Positions 1 through 7,072 of a stretch of 17,157 nt of DNA are shown piece after piece. Numbering within the stretch: position 1 is the stretch's first letter; every line of letters starts with the position of its first letter. The notes under the pieces are model-generated. The model was not told where the DNA came from. It did no database searches and worked only from the letters and a program-made list of their open reading frames with translations. The stretch spans positions 1 through 17,157 of the forward strand of contig DVOT01000153.1 in assembly GCA_018713425.1 (NCBI GenBank). The letters run 5' to 3'. Origin of the DNA: Alectryocaccomicrobium faecavium. Lineage in GTDB: Bacteria > Bacillota > Clostridia > Christensenellales > Aristaeellaceae. A program made the translations under genes and the position numbers.

Positions 1-841
1 GACGCCCGCGTTCAGCGGAACGCCGGAGCGGGAAGGCTATGTGTTCGCGGGCTGGAATCCAGCGGTCTCGGCCACGGTGAGCGGCGATGTGACCTATACC
101 GCCACCTGGATGAAAGAGAGCACAGGCGAGCGGGACAGCTATGATCCCTCAGAAATTGCCAGGAAGCTGGCGGCAGGCAAAGCCGTGGAAGGCCTTGTGA
201 CCGACCGTTTCGGAACAGCCATGCCCTACGCGCCGCTCACCAAGCGGACGCTGGACACAGCAAGCGGGAAAGAAATCCAGCGCACGCTGGTGATCACCGC
301 TGATCCGCTTCTGGACGAAAACGGCCAGCCCATCCTGCGCGACGGCGGACCTGTCTACGAGCAGCGCAATCTCCACCTCTCCCGCGGCCTTCTGGACGCG
401 CTGACCAGCCTCGGCTACACGCACATACGCTTCGCGCTTGGAGACGCGGCGCTCGAATGGCAGATCGCCGAAATGACCGAGGACGGCTACGTCGTGCGCC
501 TCGCGCCCATGGAGGCAGACGAGCTTTCGCAGGCGGAAAAGGACGCCATCGGCGCGGTGGAAACGCTCACCGGCAGCTATCGCGCCCGCGTCACGGCGGT
601 GATTGAGGGGGAGGAAGTGGACGTCACCAATGCCATCCCCAGCCTGACGGCCATCTTTGACGCGGCAAGCGTCCGCGAACTGGCCGGGGGCGAAATGGCG
701 CAACTGTTGCTCGTTCCGAATGACGGCGAGCCGAAGACGCAGGTTTCCACCGTCCAGTACATCGAGGAAACGGACACTGAAAAGGCGCGCTATGAAGCGC
801 CGCTGATGGAAAGCGGCCTGTTCGTGATGACCTTGCAATAA
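1..841 (+). CDS. Surface-type protein with Listeria-Bacteroides repeat, C-terminal part
   Basis: The reading frame is open from base 2 to the TAA at 839-841, so this is the 3' end of a gene that starts before the window. A GTG at 41 is in frame, but it sits inside the repeat and has no convincing ribosome binding site. Bases about 14-109 encode one Listeria-Bacteroides (Flg_new, InlB B-repeat-like) unit, recognisable from GYVFAGWNP followed by VTYTATW. This repeat is typical of extracellular proteins of Gram-positive bacteria. The following roughly 245 residues are acidic and I do not recognise them. There is no LPXTG sorting signal, C-terminal membrane segment or SLH domain in the visible part, so any anchor would have to be upstream. 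It is separated from the next operon by a hairpin and a promoter. The repeat is seen; cell-surface location is inferred; the molecular role is unknown. Confidence 0.75.
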   Translation, partial: TPAFSGTPEREGYVFAGWNPAVSATVSGDVTYTATWMKESTGERDSYDPSEIARKLAAGKAVEGLVTDRFGTAMPYAPLTKRTLDTASGKEIQRTLVITADPLLDENGQPILRDGGPVYEQRNLHLSRGLLDALTSLGYTHIRFALGDAALEWQIAEMTEDGYVVRLAPMEADELSQAEKDAIGAVETLTGSYRARVTAVIEGEEVDVTNAIPSLTAIFDAASVRELAGGEMAQLLLVPNDGEPKTQVSTVQYIEETDTEKARYEAPLMESGLFVMTLQ

Positions 842-859
842 AACAATAATACATCATCG

Positions 860-885
860 GAGCGGCGTCCATGCGGGCGTCGCTC
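860..885 (+). terminator. Hairpin after the surface-protein gene, weak terminator
   Basis: Arms 860-869 and 876-885 pair over 10 positions (two G-U) around a 6-base loop, 18 bases after the TAA. The following TAAAT is a poor U-tract, so termination may be inefficient or Rho-assisted. The rest of the gap up to the ylxM promoter (886-942) shows nothing I can name. Confidence 0.45.
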
Positions 886-942
886 TAAATATGGCGTGGC
901 CGTTCCCGCAGGGGCGGTATATTGGGTTTGCCGACGATTGGT

Positions 943-967
943 CTTGTCAAGAATTTTACTTGACAAG
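943..967. repeat. Perfect 9-bp inverted repeat over the -35 box
   Basis: CTTGTCAAG at 943-951 and CTTGACAAG at 959-967 are exact reverse complements separated by 7 bases (centre-to-centre 16). The right arm contains the whole -35 hexamer of the ylxM promoter. The geometry fits a dimeric repressor operator, but no candidate regulator is encoded in the window, so the operator role is inference. Confidence 0.5.
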
Positions 968-988
968 CGCTGGGGGATCGGGTATACT
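960..988 (+). promoter_or_regulatory. Sigma-A promoter of the ylxM-ffh operon
   Basis: The -35 box TTGACA is at 960-965 and the -10 box TATACT at 983-988, separated by exactly 17 bases, which is near-consensus. Transcription would start near 995, giving a leader of about 30 bases before the ylxM ATG at 1024. The -35 box lies in the right arm of a perfect inverted repeat listed separately. Confidence 0.85.
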
Positions 989-1023
989 ATGCCAAGTGGA
1001 TTCGCTTGGCAGGGGGCGGCGCT

Positions 1024-1392
1024 ATGGCAGAGGGCGGAGCGATGGAAGAACTGGTGGAGCTTGCGTGGCTGCTGGATTTTTATGGCGCGCTGCTCACGGA
1101 AAAGCGGCGGCGCATTGTGGAAATGCGCGTGAACGAAGATATGACGCTGGCGGAAATTGCCGACGCCTGCCAGATGACCCGCCAGGGCGCGTACGACGCG
1201 TTTGCCCAGGCGCGCAAGCAACTCAAGGCGTATGAGGCAACGCTCGGGCTGGCTGGGCGGTACCGCCAGATCCAGGCGGCGCTGGCCGAGTGCCGCTTAG
1301 CGCTCGATCGCGTGGAGGCTGCGCCGGGCGCGCAGGCGGATTTAATGGCGGCCAAGCGTGCGCTAGAGCAGATTGAAAAGATGGAGAGGTGA
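1024..1392 (+). CDS. ylxM: YlxM family SRP-associated helix-turn-helix protein
   Basis: This 122-residue protein belongs to the UPF0122/YlxM family, small winged-helix-like proteins almost always encoded directly before ffh and linked to the signal recognition particle. The conserved core is clear: LLDFYGALLTEKRRR at about residues 16-30, then an HTH-like stretch (MTLAEIADACQMTRQGAYD) around residues 40-58, followed by a helical tail. The chosen start is ATG 1024, with AGGGGG at 1011-1016 seven bases upstream. An in-frame ATG at 1042 gives 116 residues, starts nearer the usual family N-terminus and is a real alternative; a TTG at 1006 is unlikely. Its TGA at 1390-1392 lies 6 bases before the ffh ATG, inside the ffh ribosome binding region, which suggests coupled translation. 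It is the first gene of the operon. Confidence 0.9.
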   Translation: MAEGGAMEELVELAWLLDFYGALLTEKRRRIVEMRVNEDMTLAEIADACQMTRQGAYDAFAQARKQLKAYEATLGLAGRYRQIQAALAECRLALDRVEAAPGAQADLMAAKRALEQIEKMER

Positions 1393-1398
1393 GGCCGG

Positions 1399-2739
1399 AT
1401 GGCGTTTGAAGGGTTGACCGATAAGCTGCAGGGCGTTTTTAAGAAGCTGGGCAGCAAGGGCAGGCTCACCGAACAGGATGTAAAGGCCGCGATGCGCGAG
1501 GTGCGCATGGCGCTCTTGGAGGCGGACGTTAACTATAAGGTCGTGAAGGATTTTGTGGCCAAGGTTACGGAGCGCGCCGTGGGCGAGGACATCGTCAAGA
1601 GCCTCACGCCGGGACAACAGGTCATCAAGATCGTCAACGAAGAACTGACCGGGCTGATGGGCGGTTCCAGCGCCCGGCTGACCTATTCGCCCCAGAACCC
1701 CACGATCTATATGCTGTGCGGCCTGCAGGGCGCGGGCAAAACCACTATGGCTGGCAAATTGGGCTATATGTTCAAGCGGCAGGGCAAAAAGCCCTTGCTC
1801 GTGGCCTGCGACGTGTACCGTCCGGCGGCCATCCAGCAATTGAAAGTCGTCGGCGAGGCGGCGGGCGTGGAAGTGTTCGAGCGCGGGCAGACGAATCCCG
1901 TGGAAATCGCCAAGGCGGCGATCGAACACGCGCGCTATTATGGCCGCGATATGGTGATCATCGACACGGCGGGCCGCCTGCACATCGACGAAAAGCTGAT
2001 GCAGGAGTTGCGCGATGTGCGCGACGCGGTGAAACCGCAGGAAATCCTGCTGGTGGTGGACGCGATGACCGGCCAGGACGCGGTGAACGTTTCGGACACG
2101 TTCAACCGCGAACTGGGCATTGACGGCATCATCCTCACCAAGCTCGATGGCGACACGCGCGGCGGCGCGGCCATTTCTGTGAAGGCCGTAACGGGCAAGC
2201 CGATCAAGCTGGTCGGCACGGGGGAAAAGCTGGCCGAGCCGGAAATTTTCCATCCCGACCGCATGGCTTCGCGCATTCTGGGCATGGGCGACGTGCTCTC
2301 CCTGATTGAAAAGGCCGAGAGCACAATCGACGAAAAAGCGGCCATGTCCCTTGAGCGCAAAATGCGCACGCAGTCCTTCACACTGGAAGATTATCTGGAG
2401 CAGATGAAGCAGCTTTCCAACATGGGCTCCATTTCCGATGTGCTGAAGATGATCCCCGGCGTGGGCAGCAAGCTGAAGGACGTGCAGATCGACGAGGACA
2501 AGGTGGCCAAGGCGCAAAAGAAAAACGTGGCCATCATCCTTTCGATGACGCGCATGGAACGCCGCAATCCGGATATCCTCAACGCCAGCCGCAAGCGGCG
2601 CATCGCCGCGGGCAGCGGCGCGACGGTGCAGGATGTAAACCTGCTGCTCAAGCAGTTCGATCAGGCGCGCAGCATGATGAAACAGGTGATGGGCATGCGC
2701 GGCAAAAAGCGCATGCGGCTGCCGTTTGGCATGAAATAG
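1399..2739 (+). CDS. ffh: Signal recognition particle protein Ffh (SRP54 GTPase)
   Basis: Ffh binds the SRP RNA and signal sequences of nascent membrane and secreted proteins, and hands ribosomes to the FtsY receptor by GTP-dependent docking. The 446 residues match the usual bacterial length. The N domain is followed by the G domain with P-loop GLQGAGKTT at 108-116, DTAGR at 189-193 and TKLDGDTRGG at 247-256. The methionine-rich M domain follows, with the RNA-binding RKRR motif around residues 400-403 and a run of methionines near the C-terminus. The start ATG 1399 has GAGG-type ribosome binding bases overlapping the end of ylxM. The order ylxM-ffh-rpsP-khpA-rimM-trmD is the classical Firmicutes arrangement, although ftsY is not upstream here. 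Identification is secure. Confidence 0.98.
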   Translation: MAFEGLTDKLQGVFKKLGSKGRLTEQDVKAAMREVRMALLEADVNYKVVKDFVAKVTERAVGEDIVKSLTPGQQVIKIVNEELTGLMGGSSARLTYSPQNPTIYMLCGLQGAGKTTMAGKLGYMFKRQGKKPLLVACDVYRPAAIQQLKVVGEAAGVEVFERGQTNPVEIAKAAIEHARYYGRDMVIIDTAGRLHIDEKLMQELRDVRDAVKPQEILLVVDAMTGQDAVNVSDTFNRELGIDGIILTKLDGDTRGGAAISVKAVTGKPIKLVGTGEKLAEPEIFHPDRMASRILGMGDVLSLIEKAESTIDEKAAMSLERKMRTQSFTLEDYLEQMKQLSNMGSISDVLKMIPGVGSKLKDVQIDEDKVAKAQKKNVAIILSMTRMERRNPDILNASRKRRIAAGSGATVQDVNLLLKQFDQARSMMKQVMGMRGKKRMRLPFGMK

Positions 2740-2753
2740 CGATCCATCGGATT

Positions 2754-2767
2754 CGGGCATCGGCCCG
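2754..2767 (+). other. Small GC hairpin between ffh and rpsP
   Basis: CGGGC at 2754-2758 and GCCCG at 2763-2767 form a 5-bp stem with a 4-base loop. There is no U-tract, so it is not a terminator; it could be an mRNA processing or stability element in the 75-base ffh-rpsP gap. Low weight. Confidence 0.25.
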
Positions 2768-2814
2768 CTTCCTGATTGATTGATAGATTTTAGGAATTTT
2801 GGGAGGCAACAACA

Positions 2815-3054
2815 ATGGTTAAAATTCGTCTCAAGCGCATGGGTATGAAGAAAAAGCCCTTTTACCGCATCGTGGTGACCGATAGCCGTTCCCCGCGCGA
2901 TGGCGCGTTCATCGAGGAAATCGGCCATTACAATCCGCTGATGGATCCGGCGGAGATCAAGATCGACGGCGAACGCGCCAAGTATTGGCTCGGCGTGGGC
3001 GCCCAGCCCAGCGACACCGTTCGCGCCCTGCTCAAGAAAGGCGGCGCGCTGTAA
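2815..3054 (+). CDS. rpsP: 30S ribosomal protein bS16
   Basis: bS16 binds the 5' domain of 16S rRNA early in 30S assembly. The 79-residue protein starts MVKIRLKRMGMKKKPFYRIV, the diagnostic bS16 N-terminus, and keeps the internal DSRSPRDG and IGHYNP motifs. Length is normal for Gram-positive bS16. The ribosome binding site GGGAGG at 2801-2806 sits 8 bases before the ATG, one of the best in the window, as expected for a highly expressed ribosomal protein. It is followed 21 bases later by khpA. No autoregulatory leader is evident in the short upstream gap. Confidence 0.98.
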   Translation: MVKIRLKRMGMKKKPFYRIVVTDSRSPRDGAFIEEIGHYNPLMDPAEIKIDGERAKYWLGVGAQPSDTVRALLKKGGAL

Positions 3055-3075
3055 GCGCTGCTCGTGAGGCGCGGT

Positions 3076-3327
3076 ATGGACGAACTGGTTCGGTATATTG
3101 CGAAATCGCTGGTGGAAAAGCCCGAGGCCGTAGCGGTGACGACGCTCGAAAGAGAGGGCGAATGCGTCATCCAGTTGCGCGTGGATCCCAGCGATATGGG
3201 TAAGGTCATTGGCAAGCAGGGGCGCATCGCCAAGGCGATTCGCACCGTGGTGAAGGCGGCTTCCGCCAAGGGCGAAAAGACCTATCTTGTGGACATCCTG
3301 GAAGAGGACGAGCAGGAAGGCGAATAG
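3076..3327 (+). CDS. khpA: KH-domain RNA-binding protein KhpA (YlqC)
   Basis: KhpA is a single-KH-domain protein which, with KhpB/Jag in other Firmicutes, binds RNA and affects cell division and elongation. The 83 residues start MDELVRYIAKSLVEKPEAV, the usual family start, followed by the KH core with GKQG loop at residues 46-49 (VIGKQGRIAKAIRTVV) and an acidic tail. The start ATG 3076 is chosen over an in-frame GTG at 3064 because GTGAGG at 3064-3069 then serves as the ribosome binding site with 6-base spacing, and because homologues start at this residue. It sits between rpsP and rimM as in most Firmicutes. An intrinsic terminator follows about 60 bases downstream, so this may often be the last gene transcribed from the upstream promoter. 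Confidence 0.93.
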   Translation: MDELVRYIAKSLVEKPEAVAVTTLEREGECVIQLRVDPSDMGKVIGKQGRIAKAIRTVVKAASAKGEKTYLVDILEEDEQEGE

Positions 3328-3386
3328 CGCCGGGCGAAGCGCCCAGGGCTTTGCGTATGGCGGCGGGGACATTCCTGCCGGCGGGT

Positions 3387-3422
3387 GGAAGGGCTGCGAG
3401 CGCCGCCCTTCCGTTGTTTTTT
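3387..3422 (+). terminator. Intrinsic terminator between khpA and rimM
   Basis: Arms GGAAGGGC at 3387-3394 and GCCCTTCC at 3405-3412 pair perfectly over 8 bp around a 10-base loop and are followed by a T-rich tail at 3413-3422 (eight T in ten). A smaller stem, GGGCG/CGCCC with a 3-base loop (3332-3344), precedes it. Together they fill much of the 150-base gap. The element would separate or down-tune rimM-trmD relative to rpsP-khpA. I found no convincing promoter between it and rimM. Confidence 0.75.
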
Positions 3423-3477
3423 CGGGGGAAAGAAAAGGCGTCCGCCCTGGCGCGGCGCGGAAAGGCTGGTATAAAAC

Positions 3478-4005
3478 GTGCTGGACGCGTATTTGATGAT
3501 TGGCGAGGTGCTGAAGCCGCAGGGCGTGCGGGGCGAGGTGAAAGTGCGCCCGGACACCAGTGACCCGGCGCGCTTCGAAAACCTTTCGCGCGTGTTCCTG
3601 GCGCGCGAGGGCGAGTATGCGCCTTGCGAAGTGGAATCGAGCCGCCTTTCGGGCGATATGGCCTATCTCAAGCTGGCGGGCGTGGACGATCGCGGCGCGG
3701 CGGAAAAGCTGCGCGGCGAATTTCTGTATATTGACCGGGAAAACGCTCTGGAATTGGGCGAGGACGAAAATTTTATCGTGGATTTGCTCGGCTGCCGCGC
3801 CACGGACACTGACGGACGTGAAATTGGCATGCTCACGGATGTGATGCAGCCCGGGGGCAACGACGTGTATGTGTTTGAGGGCCCGCTGGGCGAAGTGCTC
3901 GTACCCGCGCTCAAGAGCGTGGTGCTGCGGGTGGACGTGCGGGAAAAAACCATTTTGCTGGACGCGAAGCGGCTGGGCGAGGTGGCGGTGTTCGATGAAG
4001 ATTAA
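3478..4005 (+). CDS. rimM: Ribosome maturation factor RimM
   Basis: RimM binds the 30S head through uS19 and assists 16S rRNA processing. The 175-residue protein starts LDAYLMIGEVLKPQGVRGEVKV; the IGxxxxPQGVRGEV segment is the RimM family signature at the start of the N-terminal beta-barrel. The C-terminal PRC-barrel half contains EDENFIVDLLGCRATDTDG around residues 95-115. The start is assigned to GTG 3478; ATG 3496 would remove six residues and cut into the first strand. The ribosome binding site (AAAGG at 3461-3465) is weak and distant, in contrast to neighbouring genes, so expression may be low. The last 11 bases overlap trmD, implying coupling, which is logical because both products act on the translation apparatus. 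Confidence 0.95.
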   Translation: MLDAYLMIGEVLKPQGVRGEVKVRPDTSDPARFENLSRVFLAREGEYAPCEVESSRLSGDMAYLKLAGVDDRGAAEKLRGEFLYIDRENALELGEDENFIVDLLGCRATDTDGREIGMLTDVMQPGGNDVYVFEGPLGEVLVPALKSVVLRVDVREKTILLDAKRLGEVAVFDED

Positions 4006-4759
4006 GGTGTTCACCACGTTTCCGGAGATGATCCGGCCCATCGTGTCCCAGAGCATCCTGGGCCGCGCGGTGGAGAACGGGCTGCTCGCGGTGGAAGCCA
4101 TCGACATTCGCGAATACGCCGAAAACAAGCATCGCAATACCGACGATTATCCCTTTGGCGGCGGCGCGGGCATGGTTATGCTGGCGCAGCCCATCGTTTC
4201 CGCCTTCCGCGCGCATCTGGGGCCGGATTTCCGGGGCAGGCGCATCTATCTTTCGCCCAAGGGCGCGCCGTTTACCCAGAAGAAGGCCGAGGAACTGGCG
4301 GGCGAAAGCGAGCTGGCGCTGCTCTGCGGGCATTATGAGGGCGTGGACCAGCGCGCGATCGACCTGTGCATCGACGAGGAGATTTCCATCGGCGATTATG
4401 TGCTCACCGGCGGCGAACTGGGCGCGCTGGTGATCATCGACGCGGTGGCGCGGCTGATTCCGGGCGTGCTGGGCAGTGGGGAATCCCCGCTGGACGAGAG
4501 CTTTTCTTCCGGCCTATTGGAATATCCGCAATACACGCGGCCGCGCGAATTCGAGGGCCGGGAAGTGCCGGAAGTGCTGCTGAGCGGCAATCACGCGCAG
4601 ATTCAGCGCTGGCGGCGCGAACAGGCGCTCGCCATTACGCTGGCGCGCAGGCCGGAACTTTTGGAATCCATGGAGTTTGGCAAAAAAGAGCGAGCGTATA
4701 TCGAATCCCTCGCCGCTGTGGAGGAGAAATTCTTAGAAGCGGACGGGACAAACGAATAG
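3995..4759 (+). CDS. trmD: tRNA (guanine37-N1)-methyltransferase TrmD
   Basis: TrmD uses S-adenosylmethionine to make m1G37 next to the anticodon in tRNAs reading CNN codons and some others, preventing +1 frameshifting. It is a homodimeric SPOUT (trefoil-knot) enzyme. The 254-residue product begins MKIKVFTTFPEMI and has YPFGGGAGMVM near residue 55, GHYEGVD at 112-118, the knot segment SIGDYVLTGGELGA around 131-144, and YPQYTRP with a C-terminal RxxQALxxTxxRRPELL region. The ATG at 3995 overlaps the last 11 bases of rimM and has GAGGTGG at 3979-3985 nine bases upstream. A longer in-frame extension to 3869 is rejected because it is the rimM sequence read in another frame. Downstream there is trpS, not the usual rplS. 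Confidence 0.98.
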   Translation: MKIKVFTTFPEMIRPIVSQSILGRAVENGLLAVEAIDIREYAENKHRNTDDYPFGGGAGMVMLAQPIVSAFRAHLGPDFRGRRIYLSPKGAPFTQKKAEELAGESELALLCGHYEGVDQRAIDLCIDEEISIGDYVLTGGELGALVIIDAVARLIPGVLGSGESPLDESFSSGLLEYPQYTRPREFEGREVPEVLLSGNHAQIQRWRREQALAITLARRPELLESMEFGKKERAYIESLAAVEEKFLEADGTNE

Positions 4760-4784
4760 ACGGATAGAAAGAGGCGATTTCACC

Positions 4785-5795
4785 ATGCAGGAAAACGAAC
4801 GCAAAAAGATCGTATTTTCTGGCATTCAGCCCACGGGCAACCTGCATCTGGGCAATTACATCGGCGCGCTGCGCAATTTTGGCCCGCTGCAGGAAGAATA
4901 CGATTGCCTGTATTCCATCGTGGATTTGCACGCGATCACCGTGCGGCAGAATCCCACGCAGTTGCGGCAGAACTGCCTGAAGCTGATGAGCCTGTACCTG
5001 GCCGCGGGCCTGGATCCGGACAAGAGCCTGATCTATTTCCAGTCCCATGTGCCCGCGCACGCGGAACTCGCTTGGGTGCTCAACTGCTTCACCTATATGG
5101 GCGAGCTGTCGCGCATGACGCAGTTCAAAGACAAGGCGCAAAAGCACGCGGAAAACATCAACGTGGGCCTGTTCGCCTATCCCACGCTGATGGCGGCGGA
5201 CATTTTGCTCTACCAAACCAATTTTGTGCCGGTGGGCAACGATCAGAAACAGCACATCGAGATCACGCGCGATATCGCCGAGCGCTTCAACGCCATCTAT
5301 GGCGATGTGTTCACCATCCCGGAACCGCTGATTGGCAAGGTGGGCGCGCGCATCATGAGCCTTTCGGATCCCACGCGCAAGATGAGCAAGTCCGATCCGG
5401 AGGATACCTTCATCGCGATTTTGGACGAACCCAACGTGATCCGCAAAAAGGTGCGCCGCGCGGTGACGGATAGCGAAGCGCTGGTAAAATACGATGTGGA
5501 GAACAAGCCCGGCGTTTCGAACCTGATGAGCATTTATTCTGCCGTCACGGGCAAGGCCTTCGCGGAGATCGAGAACGAATTTGTGGGCAAGGGCTATGGC
5601 GATTTCAAGGAAGCGGTGGCGGACGCCGTGATCGCCGAATTGGAGCCGATCCAGGCGCGCTATCGCCAGATCAGCGCCGATAAGGCCTATTTGAACGAAG
5701 TGATGACGAAGGGCGCGGAGCGCGCGGCCAAGCTGGCGGCTCGCACCATGAGCAAGGTGCGCCGTAAGGTGGGCCTGGCGGCCACGCAGCTGTAG
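4785..5795 (+). CDS. trpS: Tryptophanyl-tRNA synthetase
   Basis: This class Ic synthetase charges tRNA-Trp with tryptophan using ATP. The 336-residue length is typical of bacterial TrpRS. The Rossmann catalytic domain has the HIGH-type motif HLGN at residues 21-24 within PTGNLHLGNYIGAL, and the KMSKS loop is intact at 199-203. The segment DQKQHIEITRDIAERFN is also characteristic. ATG 4785 has AAAGAGG at 4768-4774 about 10 bases upstream. Only 25 bases separate it from trmD, so there is no room for a T-box leader; it is most simply read through from upstream. It is followed 14 bases later by folC. Confidence 0.98.
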   Translation: MQENERKKIVFSGIQPTGNLHLGNYIGALRNFGPLQEEYDCLYSIVDLHAITVRQNPTQLRQNCLKLMSLYLAAGLDPDKSLIYFQSHVPAHAELAWVLNCFTYMGELSRMTQFKDKAQKHAENINVGLFAYPTLMAADILLYQTNFVPVGNDQKQHIEITRDIAERFNAIYGDVFTIPEPLIGKVGARIMSLSDPTRKMSKSDPEDTFIAILDEPNVIRKKVRRAVTDSEALVKYDVENKPGVSNLMSIYSAVTGKAFAEIENEFVGKGYGDFKEAVADAVIAELEPIQARYRQISADKAYLNEVMTKGAERAAKLAARTMSKVRRKVGLAATQL

Positions 5796-5809
5796 CCGGT
5801 GACGCACTG

Positions 5810-7066
5810 ATGATGGAAGAAGAACAGATGACGCTGCGGCGCGCCGTGGATTGGGTACACGGCGCGCGCTATGCCGGGCAGAAAAACGGGCTGGAAAACA
5901 TGCGCGCGCTGCTCAGGGCCTTGGGCAACCCGCAGGACGGCCTGCGCTTTCTGCACGTGGCGGGCACCAATGGCAAGGGTTCCGTGTGCGCGTTTCTCGA
6001 GCGTGCGTTGCGCGAATGCGGCTACAAGACCGGGCTGTACACCTCGCCCTACCTGTGCGAATACGCCGAGCGCGTGCGCGTGAATGGCGTGCCGCTGGAC
6101 GATGAGACGCTGCTGCGCCTGATCCTGCGCGTGAAGCGCGCGGCGGAAGATTTGGTGGCGCGCGGCGAGTGCTTTCCCACCACCTTCGAACTGGGCACGG
6201 CCATCGCTTTTTTGGCCTTTGCCGAAGCCAAGACCGATTGGGCGGTGATCGAAGTGGGCCTGGGCGGTCGGTTGGATTCCACCAACGTGATCGCGCCTCG
6301 TGCCTGCGCCATTTCCGCCATTGGCATGGATCATATGAAAACGCTGGGCGATACGCTGGAAGCCATCGCCCGCGAGAAGGCGGGCATCCTCAAGCATGGC
6401 GTGCCCGCGGCCATCCACCCGGCGAACGGCTCCGTGCTGCCCGTGCTGGAAAGCGCGGCGCGCGCGTGCGGCGCGCCGCTGGATGTGGTGGAGGAGCCGG
6501 AAATCCTCGCGGAGAGCGCGCATGGCGCGCGGTTCCGCTTTCGCGGAGAAACCTATGAAATATCGCTCGCGGGGCGGCACCAGGTGGGCAACGCCGCGCT
6601 GGCGCTGGCTGCGCTGGGCCTGGTGGGCGGGCTGGATTTCGCCGCCGTTCGCGCAGGTTTGGCAAAAACTCGGTGGCATTGCAGGCTGGAATGGGTGGAT
6701 GGCGTGTTGATCGACGGCGCGCACAATCCGCAGGGCGCGGCGGTGCTGGCCGAATACCTGCGCGCGCACGTGCCCGGGCGGCGGGTGCTGCTCGTGGGTA
6801 TGATGCACGATAAGCAGGTGGAAGCCTGCGCGAAATTGCTCGCGCCGGTGGCCAGCCGCGTGATCGCCACGCGGGTGGACGATCCCCGCGCGGCCAGCGC
6901 GGAAGAGGTCGCCGCGGCGTATCCGGGCGCGCAGACCGTGGATTCGCTGGAAGATGCGCTTGCCTTGGCGCGCGCGGACGGCGGCACGGTCATCGCTTGC
7001 GGCTCGCTCTATCTGGCGGGTGCGGTGCGCTCTTTGCTGCGGCCCGGGGAACGACTGTGTTTGTGA
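5810..7066 (+). CDS. folC: Folylpolyglutamate synthase / dihydrofolate synthase family
   Basis: FolC is a Mur-ligase-family ATP-dependent enzyme that adds glutamate to dihydropteroate and/or to folates, producing cofactors retained in the cell. The 418-residue product has the P-loop GTNGKGSV at residues 52-59, TSPYLCEYAERVRVNG (omega-loop and folate region), an FELGTAIAF segment, GLGGRLDSTNVI and a DGAHNPQGA C-terminal domain signature. All are expected for this family; whether it has one or both activities cannot be told from sequence alone. The start is uncertain: ATG 5810 is used, but ATG 5828, preceded by GGAAGAAG at 5815-5822, has better ribosome binding spacing. It lies between trpS and rsmH in one directon. 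A folate-type transporter under a THF riboswitch lies 5 kb downstream on the other strand. Confidence 0.95.
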   Translation: MMEEEQMTLRRAVDWVHGARYAGQKNGLENMRALLRALGNPQDGLRFLHVAGTNGKGSVCAFLERALRECGYKTGLYTSPYLCEYAERVRVNGVPLDDETLLRLILRVKRAAEDLVARGECFPTTFELGTAIAFLAFAEAKTDWAVIEVGLGGRLDSTNVIAPRACAISAIGMDHMKTLGDTLEAIAREKAGILKHGVPAAIHPANGSVLPVLESAARACGAPLDVVEEPEILAESAHGARFRFRGETYEISLAGRHQVGNAALALAALGLVGGLDFAAVRAGLAKTRWHCRLEWVDGVLIDGAHNPQGAAVLAEYLRAHVPGRRVLLVGMMHDKQVEACAKLLAPVASRVIATRVDDPRAASAEEVAAAYPGAQTVDSLEDALALARADGGTVIACGSLYLAGAVRSLLRPGERLCL

Positions 7067-7072
7067 GGCAAT

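Noticed and set aside
918..950. Divergent promoter from the mirrored TTGACA of the inverted repeat
   Set aside because: No acceptable -10 hexamer lies 16-18 bases from it, and the only AT-rich stretch is 21 bases away.
3470..3475. TATAAA as a promoter for rimM
   Set aside because: No matching -35 and the predicted start would fall at or after the GTG start codon.
1363..4137. 924-codon open frame on the minus strand
   Set aside because: It lies opposite ffh, rpsP, khpA and rimM, spans their gaps, is low-complexity and histidine/arginine-rich, and has no family motif; long antisense frames are common in G+C-rich DNA.
4760..4784. T-box leader for trpS
   Set aside because: Only 25 bases separate trmD and trpS, too short for a T-box.
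4635..5807. 390-codon open frame on the minus strand
   Set aside because: Antisense to trmD and trpS, which are both certain; composition artefact.
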